A stretch of DNA of 64,000 nucleotides from Corynebacterium caspium DSM 44850. Its GTDB lineage: Bacteria > Actinomycetota > Actinomycetes > Mycobacteriales > Mycobacteriaceae. Positions 54,538 through 62,157 of the stretch are shown here, in pieces. A model generated the notes under the pieces. That model was not told the origin of the DNA. It was given only the letters and a program-made list of their open reading frames with translations, and ran no database searches. The stretch spans positions 1,240,001 to 1,304,000 of the forward strand of contig NZ_CP047118.1 of the NCBI RefSeq assembly GCF_030440555.1, read 5' to 3'. Position numbers and translations under genes: made by a program. Numbering within the stretch: position 1 is the first letter of the stretch; each line of letters opens with the position of its first letter.

Positions 54538-56073
54538 CTAGTGTTTATGCCCCTTCATCGAGTGCAAGCCGGGAGTATCCAGGGCCGCAGGCTCACCTGG
54601 CCGGGTAATCACAAATTGTCCCATCATGCCTTCATCTTCATGGAGCAACATATGGCAATGATACATATATGCCCAGTTGGGATCAGGGTGGTAAGCCATA
54701 TCTACCAGCAGTTTTACCGTGGTTCCCGGAGGCAAAGTTACGGTATCTTTCCAACCGGTAGTCCAGACTGCCTCCGCGCTATTATCATGTTCTATCACTA
54801 AGAAACGGCAATTGTGGATATGGAAATTATGTGGCCAGTCCCGGTTTTCATTAGTTACCACCCAAACTTCCGGAGCATCGCGTTCAATGGTGAAATCAAC
54901 GCGTTCCATATCCATGCTCTGCTCATTGATACTGAAGGTATTGAGCCTAAATTCTCGTCGCACCGCATCTGGAGTAATTGCGGGCGCAGCAATCGGGACC
55001 AAAGTTGCCGGTAGTGCCGCTATTTCAGAGATCTTGGCATCGGCATCCGGGCCCACAATATGCAATAGCGGGAAGCTATCTGAGAGTCGGAAATCAACAT
55101 AATTCTTCCCCTTTGGCACGCCCATATTATCTGGATAAGGGATAGCTTCTAGAGTTAGATTCTCCTCTGGTTTTAGATCTACCACTATTTCCATTCGCTC
55201 CCCTGGCCCCAGCGGTAATTCCTTAACCTCATGCGGGGTATCTAGGAAGCCAGAATCAGTGGCAATTACATGAAAACTGCGTCCATCGGAAAAGCGGAGG
55301 TTGAAAAAACGCATGGTGGCAGCATCTAAAATCCGGAATCGCACCCTGGTAGTGGTGGCCTTAAATTCTGGATTAGTAATGCCATTTACAGTGGGCACAT
55401 CTCCCATGAGTCCTAAATCTGCATCAGAGAACTCATCTAGCTGGCCATCTGCTAGGAATTTCTGATCCATTAACACCAAGGGAATATCATCTACCCCATA
55501 TTCCTTGGGAATTTCCAAGCTGGCCGCTACTTCATCATCAATGACAATCGCCCCAGCTAAACCCCGATATGCATGCAATGCGGTAGCTTCATGCGGGTGG
55601 GGATGGTACCAAACTGTAGCCGCGGCCTGTTCCACTTCCCAGTTAGCCGTCCAACTTTTTCCAGGCTCAATAGGTGAATGCGGGCCTCCATCGGCAATAG
55701 CTGGAAGTTTCATGCCATGCCAATGGATGGTGGTCATTTCTGGCAGCTCATTATGGACGGTGGCAGCAATTTTTTCGCCGCGCTGCATATACAACACCGG
55801 ACCCAGATGGGCACCATTAAAACCCCAAACTTTAGTTTGCACCCCCGGCAGGATTTCTGCCGTATGCTCCCCGGCGAAGAGCTCAAAATGGCGCACCCCT
55901 GAAATTAGTTTCCCCTTTTCCAAAGGCGGGATCGGAAGGGCCCTCCGGGCACCGTCCCACCCCTGTCGCGGACTTCCCCCAATCATGCTGCATCCCCCAA
56001 GTAGGGGGCTTGCAGCAGCACCCAAAGCTAGAAAGGTGGCGGCCTTAAAGAAAGTTCTCCGAGTAGTGCGCAT
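54538..56073 (-). CDS. Multicopper oxidase (CueO-like), Tat-exported
   Basis: 511 residues. The N-terminus TTRRTFFKAATFLALGA is a Tat signal; LLGGCS after it could also be a lipobox. Three cupredoxin domains hold the copper ligands HWHG, HPHP, HNFHIHNC and YHCHMLLHEDEGMM (type 1 site with Met). The family oxidises Cu(I), Fe(II) or phenols with O2 outside the membrane and protects against copper. A Met/Asp-rich copper-binding segment is short here (EQSMDME). AGAGG precedes the ATG. Possibly preceded by a 35-codon frame on the same strand. Confidence 0.92.
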   Translation of the reverse strand: MRTTRRTFFKAATFLALGAAASPLLGGCSMIGGSPRQGWDGARRALPIPPLEKGKLISGVRHFELFAGEHTAEILPGVQTKVWGFNGAHLGPVLYMQRGEKIAATVHNELPEMTTIHWHGMKLPAIADGGPHSPIEPGKSWTANWEVEQAAATVWYHPHPHEATALHAYRGLAGAIVIDDEVAASLEIPKEYGVDDIPLVLMDQKFLADGQLDEFSDADLGLMGDVPTVNGITNPEFKATTTRVRFRILDAATMRFFNLRFSDGRSFHVIATDSGFLDTPHEVKELPLGPGERMEIVVDLKPEENLTLEAIPYPDNMGVPKGKNYVDFRLSDSFPLLHIVGPDADAKISEIAALPATLVPIAAPAITPDAVRREFRLNTFSINEQSMDMERVDFTIERDAPEVWVVTNENRDWPHNFHIHNCRFLVIEHDNSAEAVWTTGWKDTVTLPPGTTVKLLVDMAYHPDPNWAYMYHCHMLLHEDEGMMGQFVITRPGEPAALDTPGLHSMKGHKH

Positions 56074-56143
56074 TTTAAACCTCTTAAAAGATTGCAGAAG
56101 GAGTAACAGTGCAGCTAGTAATAAATAAGCTGCTATATAAGCT

Positions 56144-56251
56144 CTAGCCTACGGATTTATTTCGGGTTAACCCACTGCCTCCCGAGATGCCTCCCAAGGT
56201 GGCTCCGAAAGCAGCCCCCAGCGTTAGGGCTAGTAGCTGCCAGGGCTCCAC
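56144..56251 (-). CDS. Possible 35-residue glycine-zipper membrane peptide
   Basis: A GTG-initiated frame on the minus strand encodes a peptide starting [20 protein letters not shown] and ending in a basic tail (LTRNKSVG). The centre has regularly spaced glycines ([14 protein letters not shown]) in a hydrophobic setting, like small membrane peptides. It lies upstream of the copper oxidase on the same strand, 70 bases before it. There is only a weak AAG-type ribosome site and no homologue known to me, so it may be spurious. The remaining region to glmU shows no gene. Confidence 0.3.
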   Translation of the reverse strand: MEPWQLLALTLGAAFGATLGGISGGSGLTRNKSVG

Positions 56252-56323
56252 AGCATCTTGGGAGCAGCCGTCTATGCTGAGAAAAAACAGATAGCTATGA
56301 ACTTTCTACTTTGGAGGCCCCAT

Positions 56324-57778
56324 ATGGCTGATTCCCCCTCTTGTGCAGTGATAGTGCTTGCTGCCGGTGCTGGAACACGCATGAAATCCGCGGTTCAAAA
56401 AACTTTGCACACTATTGGCGGGCGCAGCCTGTTATCGCATAGTTTGCACGCAGCTGCGGGGTTGAATCCGCAATCCATAGTCGCGGTGGTGGGCCACCAA
56501 CGCGAACAGGTCGCTCCAGCGGTAGAAGAAATTGCTGTTGAGCTGGGACGCCCCATTTTGCAAGCAGTTCAAGATAGCCAATTTGGTACTGGACATGCCG
56601 TGCGCTGTGGGCTTTCCCAATTGCCAGATTTTCAGGGCACCGTCGTAGTTACCAATGGTGACGTGCCCCTATTAACCCCGGCCACTCTGGCTCGGTTAGT
56701 GGAGGCCCATAGTGGGGCTGCGGTTACTGTGCTTAGCATTGAAGTAGATGAACCTGCTGGTTATGGACGTATTGTCCGTAATGAAGAAGGCGAAGTTACA
56801 GCGATTGTGGAGCATAAAGATGCCTCGCACGCGGAACGACGCATCCGGGAAGTTAACTCTGGGGTTTTTGCATTTGATGCCACTGTTTTAAGAGCTGCCC
56901 TGGCAGAACTTCGCACGAATAATGCGCAAGGAGAGCTCTACATCACCGATGTGGTAGCTATTGCGCGCACTGCTGGACATACTGTGCGCGCTTTTGTCGC
57001 CGATGATCCGCGCGAGCTAACCGGGGTAAATGACCGCATGCAGTTAGCGGCAGCTGGATATGAGCTAAATCGGCGCAAAGTAGAAGCGGTTATGCGCGAG
57101 GGTGCGACCATTGTGGACCCCAACAGCACTTTTATTGATGTAACCGTACAGGTAGGAACAGATGTCCTAATTGAGCCTGGCACTCAGCTGCGCGGCCATA
57201 CCGTCATTGCCGATAACACTATTATTGGTCCAGATACTACCTTGGTAAATATGCAGGTAGGAGCCGGTGCTACGGTGATTCGCACGCACGCTTTGGATTC
57301 CGTAATTGGGCCAGAAGCTAGCGTGGGCCCATTTACTTATATTCGCCCCGGCACCAAGCTTGGCCCGGGGGCAAAATTGGGCGGATTTGTGGAGGCTAAA
57401 AATGCTGATATTGGACGCAATTCCAAAGTCCCCCACCTAACTTATGTAGGTGATGCCACTATCGGGGAGGAATCAAATATTGGGGCCTCTTCAGTATTTG
57501 TGAATTACGACGGTGTCGAAAAGCATCACACAGTAGTAGGAAATCATGTGCGTACCGGCTCCGATACCATGTTCATTGCCCCGGTGACCATTGGTGATGG
57601 GGTGTACTCCGGAGCAGGTACAGTTATCAAAGACGATGTCCCTCCAGGGGCCCTTGTGGTTTCTGGAGCTAAGCAACGTAATATCGAAGGCTGGGTAGCT
57701 AAGAAGCGCCCCGGCACGCCAGCAGCTCAGGCTGCCTTGGCAGCTTTGGCCGCATCTGAAACCCACGACGACAACTAA
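56324..57778 (+). CDS. glmU: Bifunctional GlmU: GlcN-1-P acetyltransferase and UDP-GlcNAc pyrophosphorylase
   Basis: Makes UDP-GlcNAc for peptidoglycan and, in this group, mycothiol and arabinogalactan linkage. The N-terminal uridyltransferase has [11 protein letters not shown] (about residue 13) and [11 protein letters not shown]; the C-terminal left-handed beta-helix of hexapeptide repeats includes [13 protein letters not shown] and [12 protein letters not shown]. 484 residues. TTGGAGG is six bases before the ATG at 56324; upstream in-frame ATGs lack homology. prs follows after 35 bases, as in mycobacteria. Confidence 0.97.
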   Translation: MADSPSCAVIVLAAGAGTRMKSAVQKTLHTIGGRSLLSHSLHAAAGLNPQSIVAVVGHQREQVAPAVEEIAVELGRPILQAVQDSQFGTGHAVRCGLSQLPDFQGTVVVTNGDVPLLTPATLARLVEAHSGAAVTVLSIEVDEPAGYGRIVRNEEGEVTAIVEHKDASHAERRIREVNSGVFAFDATVLRAALAELRTNNAQGELYITDVVAIARTAGHTVRAFVADDPRELTGVNDRMQLAAAGYELNRRKVEAVMREGATIVDPNSTFIDVTVQVGTDVLIEPGTQLRGHTVIADNTIIGPDTTLVNMQVGAGATVIRTHALDSVIGPEASVGPFTYIRPGTKLGPGAKLGGFVEAKNADIGRNSKVPHLTYVGDATIGEESNIGASSVFVNYDGVEKHHTVVGNHVRTGSDTMFIAPVTIGDGVYSGAGTVIKDDVPPGALVVSGAKQRNIEGWVAKKRPGTPAAQAALAALAASETHDDN

Positions 57779-57813
57779 ACCCGCTACCTTATGAGGAAGG
57801 CTGAGTTGGCACT

Positions 57814-58794
57814 ATGGTTGCCCACTGGAAGCAAACCCACAAAAATATGATGCTCTTTTCCGGCCGTGCACACCCGGAACTAGCAGATCAGGTATCCCAA
57901 GAACTCGGCATCGAGCTCACTCCTACAACTGCACGAGATTTCGCCAATGGGGAAATATTTGTGCGCTTTGAAGAGTCCGTTCGCGGCTCTGATTGCTTTG
58001 TTATTCAGTCTCACACTCAGCCCATGAATCAGTGGCTAATGGAGCAACTTATTATGATCGACGCTCTCAAACGTGGATCTGCGCGCACTATTACCGCTAT
58101 TTTGCCTTTCTATCCTTATGCCCGTCAGGATAAAAAACACCGTGGTCGCGAACCGATTTCTGCCCGTTTGGTGGCTGATCTTCTAACTACTGCTGGGGCA
58201 GACCGCATCGTGTCAGTGGACTTGCATACTGACCAAATTCAGGGTTTCTTTGATGGCCCCGTAGATCATATGCACGCCATGCCGATCTTGACTGATTATA
58301 TTAAGAACAAATATGACCTGGAAAATATTTGTGTCGTATCCCCAGATGCAGGCCGGGTTAAAACCGCTGAAAAATGGGCCAATATTTTAGGCGATGCACC
58401 GCTGGCTTTCGTACATAAAACCCGCAGCGTAGATATTGCAAACCATGTTGTAGCTAATCGGGTAGTTGGGGAAGTAGCTGGCAAAAACTGTGTGCTTCTA
58501 GATGACATGATTGATACCGGGGGAACTATTGCTGGGGCAGCTAAGGTGCTCTATGAAGCCGGAGCGAAATCTGTGCTAATTGCTTGTACACACGGGGTAT
58601 TTTCCCCTCCAGCACGCGAACGGCTCTTATCTTGTGGGGCAGAAGAAATTATTACCACCAATACTCTTCCCCAAGACACCACCGGATGGGAAGGCAAATT
58701 AACCGTACTTTCCCTAGCTCCATTGCTTGCACGCACTATTAATGAAATCTTCGAAAATGGTTCTGTAACCACCCTTTTTGAAGGTCAAGCTTAA
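57814..58794 (+). CDS. prs: Ribose-phosphate pyrophosphokinase
   Basis: Makes PRPP from ribose 5-phosphate and ATP for nucleotides, His, Trp, NAD and, in actinobacteria, decaprenylphosphoryl arabinose. 326 residues. FARDFANGEI-like start (RDFANGEIFVRFEESVRG), PFYPYARQDKKHRGREPIS, DLHTDQIQGFFD and the PRPP loop VLLDDMIDTGGT are all intact. GAGGAAGG lies 13 bases before the ATG. A terminator follows. Confidence 0.98.
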   Translation: MVAHWKQTHKNMMLFSGRAHPELADQVSQELGIELTPTTARDFANGEIFVRFEESVRGSDCFVIQSHTQPMNQWLMEQLIMIDALKRGSARTITAILPFYPYARQDKKHRGREPISARLVADLLTTAGADRIVSVDLHTDQIQGFFDGPVDHMHAMPILTDYIKNKYDLENICVVSPDAGRVKTAEKWANILGDAPLAFVHKTRSVDIANHVVANRVVGEVAGKNCVLLDDMIDTGGTIAGAAKVLYEAGAKSVLIACTHGVFSPPARERLLSCGAEEIITTNTLPQDTTGWEGKLTVLSLAPLLARTINEIFENGSVTTLFEGQA

Positions 58795-58810
58795 AAATTG
58801 CTTTACAACT

Positions 58811-58873
58811 AGCCCGTACTTTGTTCGGCTGATTTTTCCAATAACAGCCACCAGCAATAGTGCGGGCTTTAAG
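58811..58873 (+). terminator. Terminator after prs
   Basis: AGCCCGTACT (58811-58820) pairs with AGTGCGGGCT (58859-58868), 10 bp with one G-U, followed by TTAAG. The long loop and short U-run make it moderate. Confidence 0.6.
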
Positions 58874-58896
58874 TTGTTTAATGCACGTGCTAAGCT
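58868..58896 (+). promoter_or_regulatory. Candidate rplY promoter
   Basis: TTTAAG (58868-58873), 17 bases, then an extended -10 TGCTAAGCT (hexamer 58891-58896). Transcription would begin near 58903, giving a leader of about 148 nt before rplY. Confidence 0.5.
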
Positions 58897-58953
58897 GTGG
58901 CAGTCTCGGCGAGGGCCTAACAGCCGTTATCGACGCGATCCAAGAGTACTTTC

Positions 58954-59002
58954 CCTGCGAAGACTCGACGAGCACGCGAGTCGGTCGCAGGATTTTTCTT
59001 TT
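58954..59002 (+). promoter_or_regulatory. Terminator-like hairpin in the rplY leader (possible attenuator)
   Basis: CCTGCGA (58954-58960) pairs with TCGCAGG (58985-58991), and inside it GACTCG (58962-58967) pairs with CGAGTC (58977-58982). ATTTTTCTTTT follows directly. The U-tract ends 48 bases before the rplY start. It has all features of an intrinsic terminator but sits downstream of a good promoter, so either the leader is attenuated or a roughly 100-nt small RNA ends here. Confidence 0.6.
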
Positions 59003-59050
59003 CGCGGCCGCCGTTATTCACCTAAATAATCATTAACTTGAGGAGAATTT

Positions 59051-59665
59051 ATGGCTTCCTACCCCACCATTGAAGGTAAAGAGCGCAAGGAATTTGGCAA
59101 GGGTGCAGCCCGTCGCCTCCGTCGCGAATGGCAGATCCCTGGCGTTATTTATTCCGCCGGAATGGAAACCCTGCATTTTTCCGTCGGCCGCCTAGAGATG
59201 ACCAAGATCATCCGTAAAAACGGCATCAACGCTGTTATCCAGATGGATATTGAGGGCGAAAAGCACCTCACTATGGTCAAGCATGTTGACCAGAACCCCC
59301 TTACTCTTGATATTGACCACCTAGACCTCTATGCCATTAAGCGTGGCGAAAAGGTTGAGGTTGAAGTTCCAGTAGTTCTAGTTGGTGAGCCTGCTGCAGG
59401 TACCATTGCCATCCAGAATATGGACCTTGTGCTCATTGAATCTGATGTAATGGAAATCCCAGAAGAGATCACCATCGATATCACTGACCTCGAAGTTGAT
59501 ACCCAGATTCTTGCTTCTGACCTCAAGCTTCCTAGCTCTGCCGTTTTGATTGGCGAAGCAGAAGATGTCTTCGTTTCTATCACCTGGCCAGATTCTGAAT
59601 CTGATTCCGAATCTGAGACCACTGCAGCAGATGCAGCCGAAGATGCTGAAAACGACGCAGAATAA
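59051..59665 (+). CDS. rplY: 50S ribosomal protein bL25, CTC form
   Basis: Binds 5S rRNA in the central protuberance. 204 residues: N-terminal L25 domain (ERKEFGKGAARRLRREW, IPGVIY), C-terminal TL5/CTC beta-domain (VEVEVPVVLVGEPAAG, IPEEITIDITDLEV) and an acidic Ser/Asp/Glu-rich tail of about 25 residues. AGGAGA is five bases before the ATG. Follows prs and precedes pth as in mycobacteria. Confidence 0.97.
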   Translation: MASYPTIEGKERKEFGKGAARRLRREWQIPGVIYSAGMETLHFSVGRLEMTKIIRKNGINAVIQMDIEGEKHLTMVKHVDQNPLTLDIDHLDLYAIKRGEKVEVEVPVVLVGEPAAGTIAIQNMDLVLIESDVMEIPEEITIDITDLEVDTQILASDLKLPSSAVLIGEAEDVFVSITWPDSESDSESETTAADAAEDAENDAE

Positions 59666-59711
59666 TCTAAAAAATAGCGCCTAGTAAAAACTAGTCTGCT
59701 AATACATATTT

Positions 59712-59749
59712 CCCCTAGACCACTTTTGGTTTAGGGGATCTTGTATTCT
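59712..59749 (+). terminator. Hairpin after rplY and -10 of pth
   Basis: CCCCTA-g-ACC (59712-59721) pairs with GGT-t-TAGGGG (59728-59737), followed by ATCTTGTATTCTT. TATTCT (59744-59749) ends eight bases before the pth start and can act as its -10, so the next mRNA is probably leaderless. Confidence 0.6.
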
Positions 59750-59757
59750 TAGCCTCC

Positions 59758-60282
59758 ATGAGCTCTCCCCTTTTAGTAGTTGGGTTAGGAAATCCTGGCC
59801 CCAAATACCTCGATACCCGCCATAACCTAGGTGCCATCGCTGCCCAATCACTGGTAGCAGATGAATACGGCACTTGGACTAGCCATAAACGCACTAATAC
59901 TGATATCTGCCAGCTACCTGGGTTGATAATTGCCACTACTCGCAGCTATATGAACCTTTCGGGTACTCCGGTTGCAGCACTAGCCAAATATTTCAATATT
60001 GCCCCGGCGCGCATCGTTGTATTACATGATGAATTGGAATTAGAGCTAGGCCAAATCCAAATCAGACCTGGTGGTGGGGATCGGGGGCATAATGGATTAC
60101 GCTCTATCACTAAATCTTTAGGCACCAAAGAATATGTGCGGCTTTCCTTAGGAATTGGGCGCCCACCAGGGCGTATGGATCCAGGAGATTATGTGCTTAA
60201 GTCTTTTTCAGCGGCAGAGAAAAAAGAATTACCGATCATATGTGCAGATGCCGCCGCAGAGATTTTCAAATTACGCGACTAG
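59758..60282 (+). CDS. pth: Peptidyl-tRNA hydrolase, copy 1
   Basis: Releases tRNA from peptidyl-tRNA that fell off ribosomes. 174 residues. Catalytic and binding residues are present: Asn in VGLGNPGPKY, His in DTRHNLG, Asn in YMNLSG, Asp in LHDELEL, and Asn in GHNGLRSI. It lacks part of the usual C-terminal helix. Positional equivalent of mycobacterial pth beside rplY. A second homologue lies at 61.5 kb. Confidence 0.95.
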   Translation: MSSPLLVVGLGNPGPKYLDTRHNLGAIAAQSLVADEYGTWTSHKRTNTDICQLPGLIIATTRSYMNLSGTPVAALAKYFNIAPARIVVLHDELELELGQIQIRPGGGDRGHNGLRSITKSLGTKEYVRLSLGIGRPPGRMDPGDYVLKSFSAAEKKELPIICADAAAEIFKLRD

Positions 60283-60311
60283 GTTGCAACTATCCCGCTA
60301 GGCTCAAAGCC

Positions 60312-61172
60312 ATGCAACTAGCGACCTTAAATATCTCTGGTACCACCCGCGCTGCCAAAATTACCGGCCCAAATACTGCAATCTTATTGCCCTACAGTGA
60401 TGTGGGGGAATTTTTAAACCAACCTGATTGGCAAACCCAAGCAAGCACGGCTGTGGGCACAGCGGGCATAGAGAGCACAGAGGTAGATTTTAAACCTGCT
60501 GATCTAGCTCCAGTTATCCCTAAGCCCAGCAAGATTATTTGTGTGGGATTAAATTATGCCCAACATATCCAAGAAATGGGCCGGGTATTACCTAAGGTGC
60601 CAACCTTATTTATTAAATTCCCAGAGGCCCTAATTGGGCCCTATGCAGATATTTTGGTTCCGCCGTGGCGTAATAATGCGGTGGATTGGGAAGGCGAATT
60701 AGCGGTAATTATTGGCAAATATGCCCGGCGCGTCGCAGCAGTAAATGCCTTGGAACATATTGCTGGCTATGCCATTATTAATGATTGCACCCAAAGAGAT
60801 CATCAAAATGCCACTTTGCAATGGCATCAGGGGAAATCTCAGGAGAATTCCGCAGGTTTTGGCCCCTGGTTGACTACCACTGATAGTTTTCAGCCAGGTC
60901 CGCTCTTAGAAACTCAGGTAAATGGGGTTTTAAAACAGCAAGGGGCAACTGATGATCTAGTTTTCTCACCGGAAAAACTTGTGGAGTTTATTTCCCATAT
61001 TTATCCCCTAAATCCAGGTGATGTGATTGCTACAGGTACCCCAGCTGGGGTGGGAGTGGCGCAAAATCCCCCACAATGTTTAAGACATGGGGATATCGTA
61101 AAAATTTCTGTGGCAGGTTTGGGAAGTATTGAAAATAAGGTGATCTTTGAGCAGGCTCCTACCAACGCCTAG
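60312..61172 (+). CDS. Fumarylacetoacetate hydrolase family protein
   Basis: 286 residues, FAH/FAHD fold. The metal-ligand segment DWEGELAVIIGK, the ICVGLNYAQHIQEMG N-terminal loop, NDCTQRDHQ and GDVIATGTPAGVG are conserved. Likely reactions are acylpyruvate hydrolysis, oxaloacetate decarboxylation or tautomerisation, or a step in aromatic catabolism; context does not decide. TAGGCT is eight bases before the ATG, perhaps a leaderless start. The open frame extends upstream into pth without homology. Its end overlaps the convergent Cys-rich gene by 14 bases. Confidence 0.88.
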   Translation: MQLATLNISGTTRAAKITGPNTAILLPYSDVGEFLNQPDWQTQASTAVGTAGIESTEVDFKPADLAPVIPKPSKIICVGLNYAQHIQEMGRVLPKVPTLFIKFPEALIGPYADILVPPWRNNAVDWEGELAVIIGKYARRVAAVNALEHIAGYAIINDCTQRDHQNATLQWHQGKSQENSAGFGPWLTTTDSFQPGPLLETQVNGVLKQQGATDDLVFSPEKLVEFISHIYPLNPGDVIATGTPAGVGVAQNPPQCLRHGDIVKISVAGLGSIENKVIFEQAPTNA

Positions 61173-61416
61173 CTAGGCGGATAGCATCAGCTGAATAATC
61201 TCCGGCTTTAGCTAACCGTTGGTGCACTACTGGGCAGGCAATACAGCGCGGATTAGAGCGGCAACATTTTTTCTTCACATAGGTGCCTAAAGGGCTTCCA
61301 GGTTTTCCTCCTACCGAAAGCTCTTGCCAGTTTTCTGGCTGGGCATCCATAATGTCGAAATAGCTAAGACCCTTGCGGTATAAGGACCGCATCTCTGCGC
61401 GGTTCTTACGCCCCAT
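61159..61416 (-). CDS. Small Cys-rich conserved protein
   Basis: 85 residues, basic. The C-terminal half carries KKKCCRSNPRCIACPVV, a CC-x5-C-x2-C cluster that could bind zinc or an iron-sulfur cluster. The N-terminal half has no recognisable domain. No signal peptide. GGGG lies six bases before the ATG. It converges with the FAH gene and diverges from the second pth. I recall similar short actinobacterial proteins with this motif but no function. Confidence 0.7.
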   Translation of the reverse strand: MGRKNRAEMRSLYRKGLSYFDIMDAQPENWQELSVGGKPGSPLGTYVKKKCCRSNPRCIACPVVHQRLAKAGDYSADAIRLARRW

Positions 61417-61504
61417 AACAACCCCGGTAGACTACAGCGCCGGGGCTTTTAATACCTGGCAAGTTGAACATACGGTTTATTGTATAGAAAGTTAGGCACA
61501 CACC

Positions 61505-62128
61505 TTGTTTAGTTCTATTAAGAGCTGGTGGAAGTCACTCAAACCACTAAAGCGGCTACATCCGCCGGCTAAAAATATTGCGGCTAATTCTGCCACCAGG
61601 GACGATATTTCTACGACAGCTGCAGAAGTCACCCCGCAATGGCTGATTGTGGGTCTCGGAAATCCGGGGACACGTTATGCGGGTACTCGACATAATGCCG
61701 GATTTTTAGTTTTGGACCAAATAGTTGCGCCGGGCGAAATTAAGCTGCTAAAGCCGACAACTTTTATGAATTCATCAGGTGAAGAGGTTGCGCCACTGCT
61801 AAAAACTTTGGGGCTTGGACCAGAGCGTTTGATTGTGATTCATGATGAATTAGATTTTCCAGCAGGAAGGGTCCGGCTGAAAAAAGGTGGCCACGATAAT
61901 GGCCATAATGGTTTGAAATCTATTACTAAACACTTGGGGACTTCAGATTATTTGCGCGTCCGGGTAGGAATTGGGCGCCCGCCTAAAGGGGTTTCCATTA
62001 TTGATTGGGTGCTAGGCGAAATTCGTGAAGCCCCTACTTTGGCAAGTTTTGGCCTAGCTGCCCAAGCTGCTCTTTTGATTACTACCGTCGGCTTTGAGCG
62101 GGCGCAAACTGATATTAACGCCCGCTAA
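61505..62128 (+). CDS. Peptidyl-tRNA hydrolase, copy 2, internally shortened
   Basis: 207 residues from a TTG start with TATAGA about 17 bases upstream. A basic N-terminal extension of about 47 residues precedes the Pth domain. Catalytic positions are kept: VGLGNPGTRY, GTRHNAG, FMNSSGEEV, IHDELDFP and GHNGLKSI. But the segment between RHNAG and LLKPTTFMN is only about 14 residues, against roughly 38 in E. coli Pth, so two strands of the core are missing. Paired pth genes occur in corynebacteria. Whether it hydrolyses peptidyl-tRNA is uncertain. Confidence 0.85.
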   Translation: MFSSIKSWWKSLKPLKRLHPPAKNIAANSATRDDISTTAAEVTPQWLIVGLGNPGTRYAGTRHNAGFLVLDQIVAPGEIKLLKPTTFMNSSGEEVAPLLKTLGLGPERLIVIHDELDFPAGRVRLKKGGHDNGHNGLKSITKHLGTSDYLRVRVGIGRPPKGVSIIDWVLGEIREAPTLASFGLAAQAALLITTVGFERAQTDINAR

Positions 62129-62157
62129 AGCTGCACTACAGCAAGATCTTGCGGGGT

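Noticed and set aside
54382..54801. Plus-strand frame of 139 codons opposite the multicopper oxidase
   Set aside because: It begins in a terminator region and continues antisense to a clearly coding gene; composition is that of a shadow frame.
54814..56128. Long plus-strand frames antisense to the multicopper oxidase, including 207 codons at 55505-56128
   Set aside because: They mirror the codon pattern of the true gene and have no protein-like features.
58778..59029. 83-codon frame in the prs-rplY gap
   Set aside because: It overlaps the end of prs, the terminator and the leader hairpin, and has no homology-like features.
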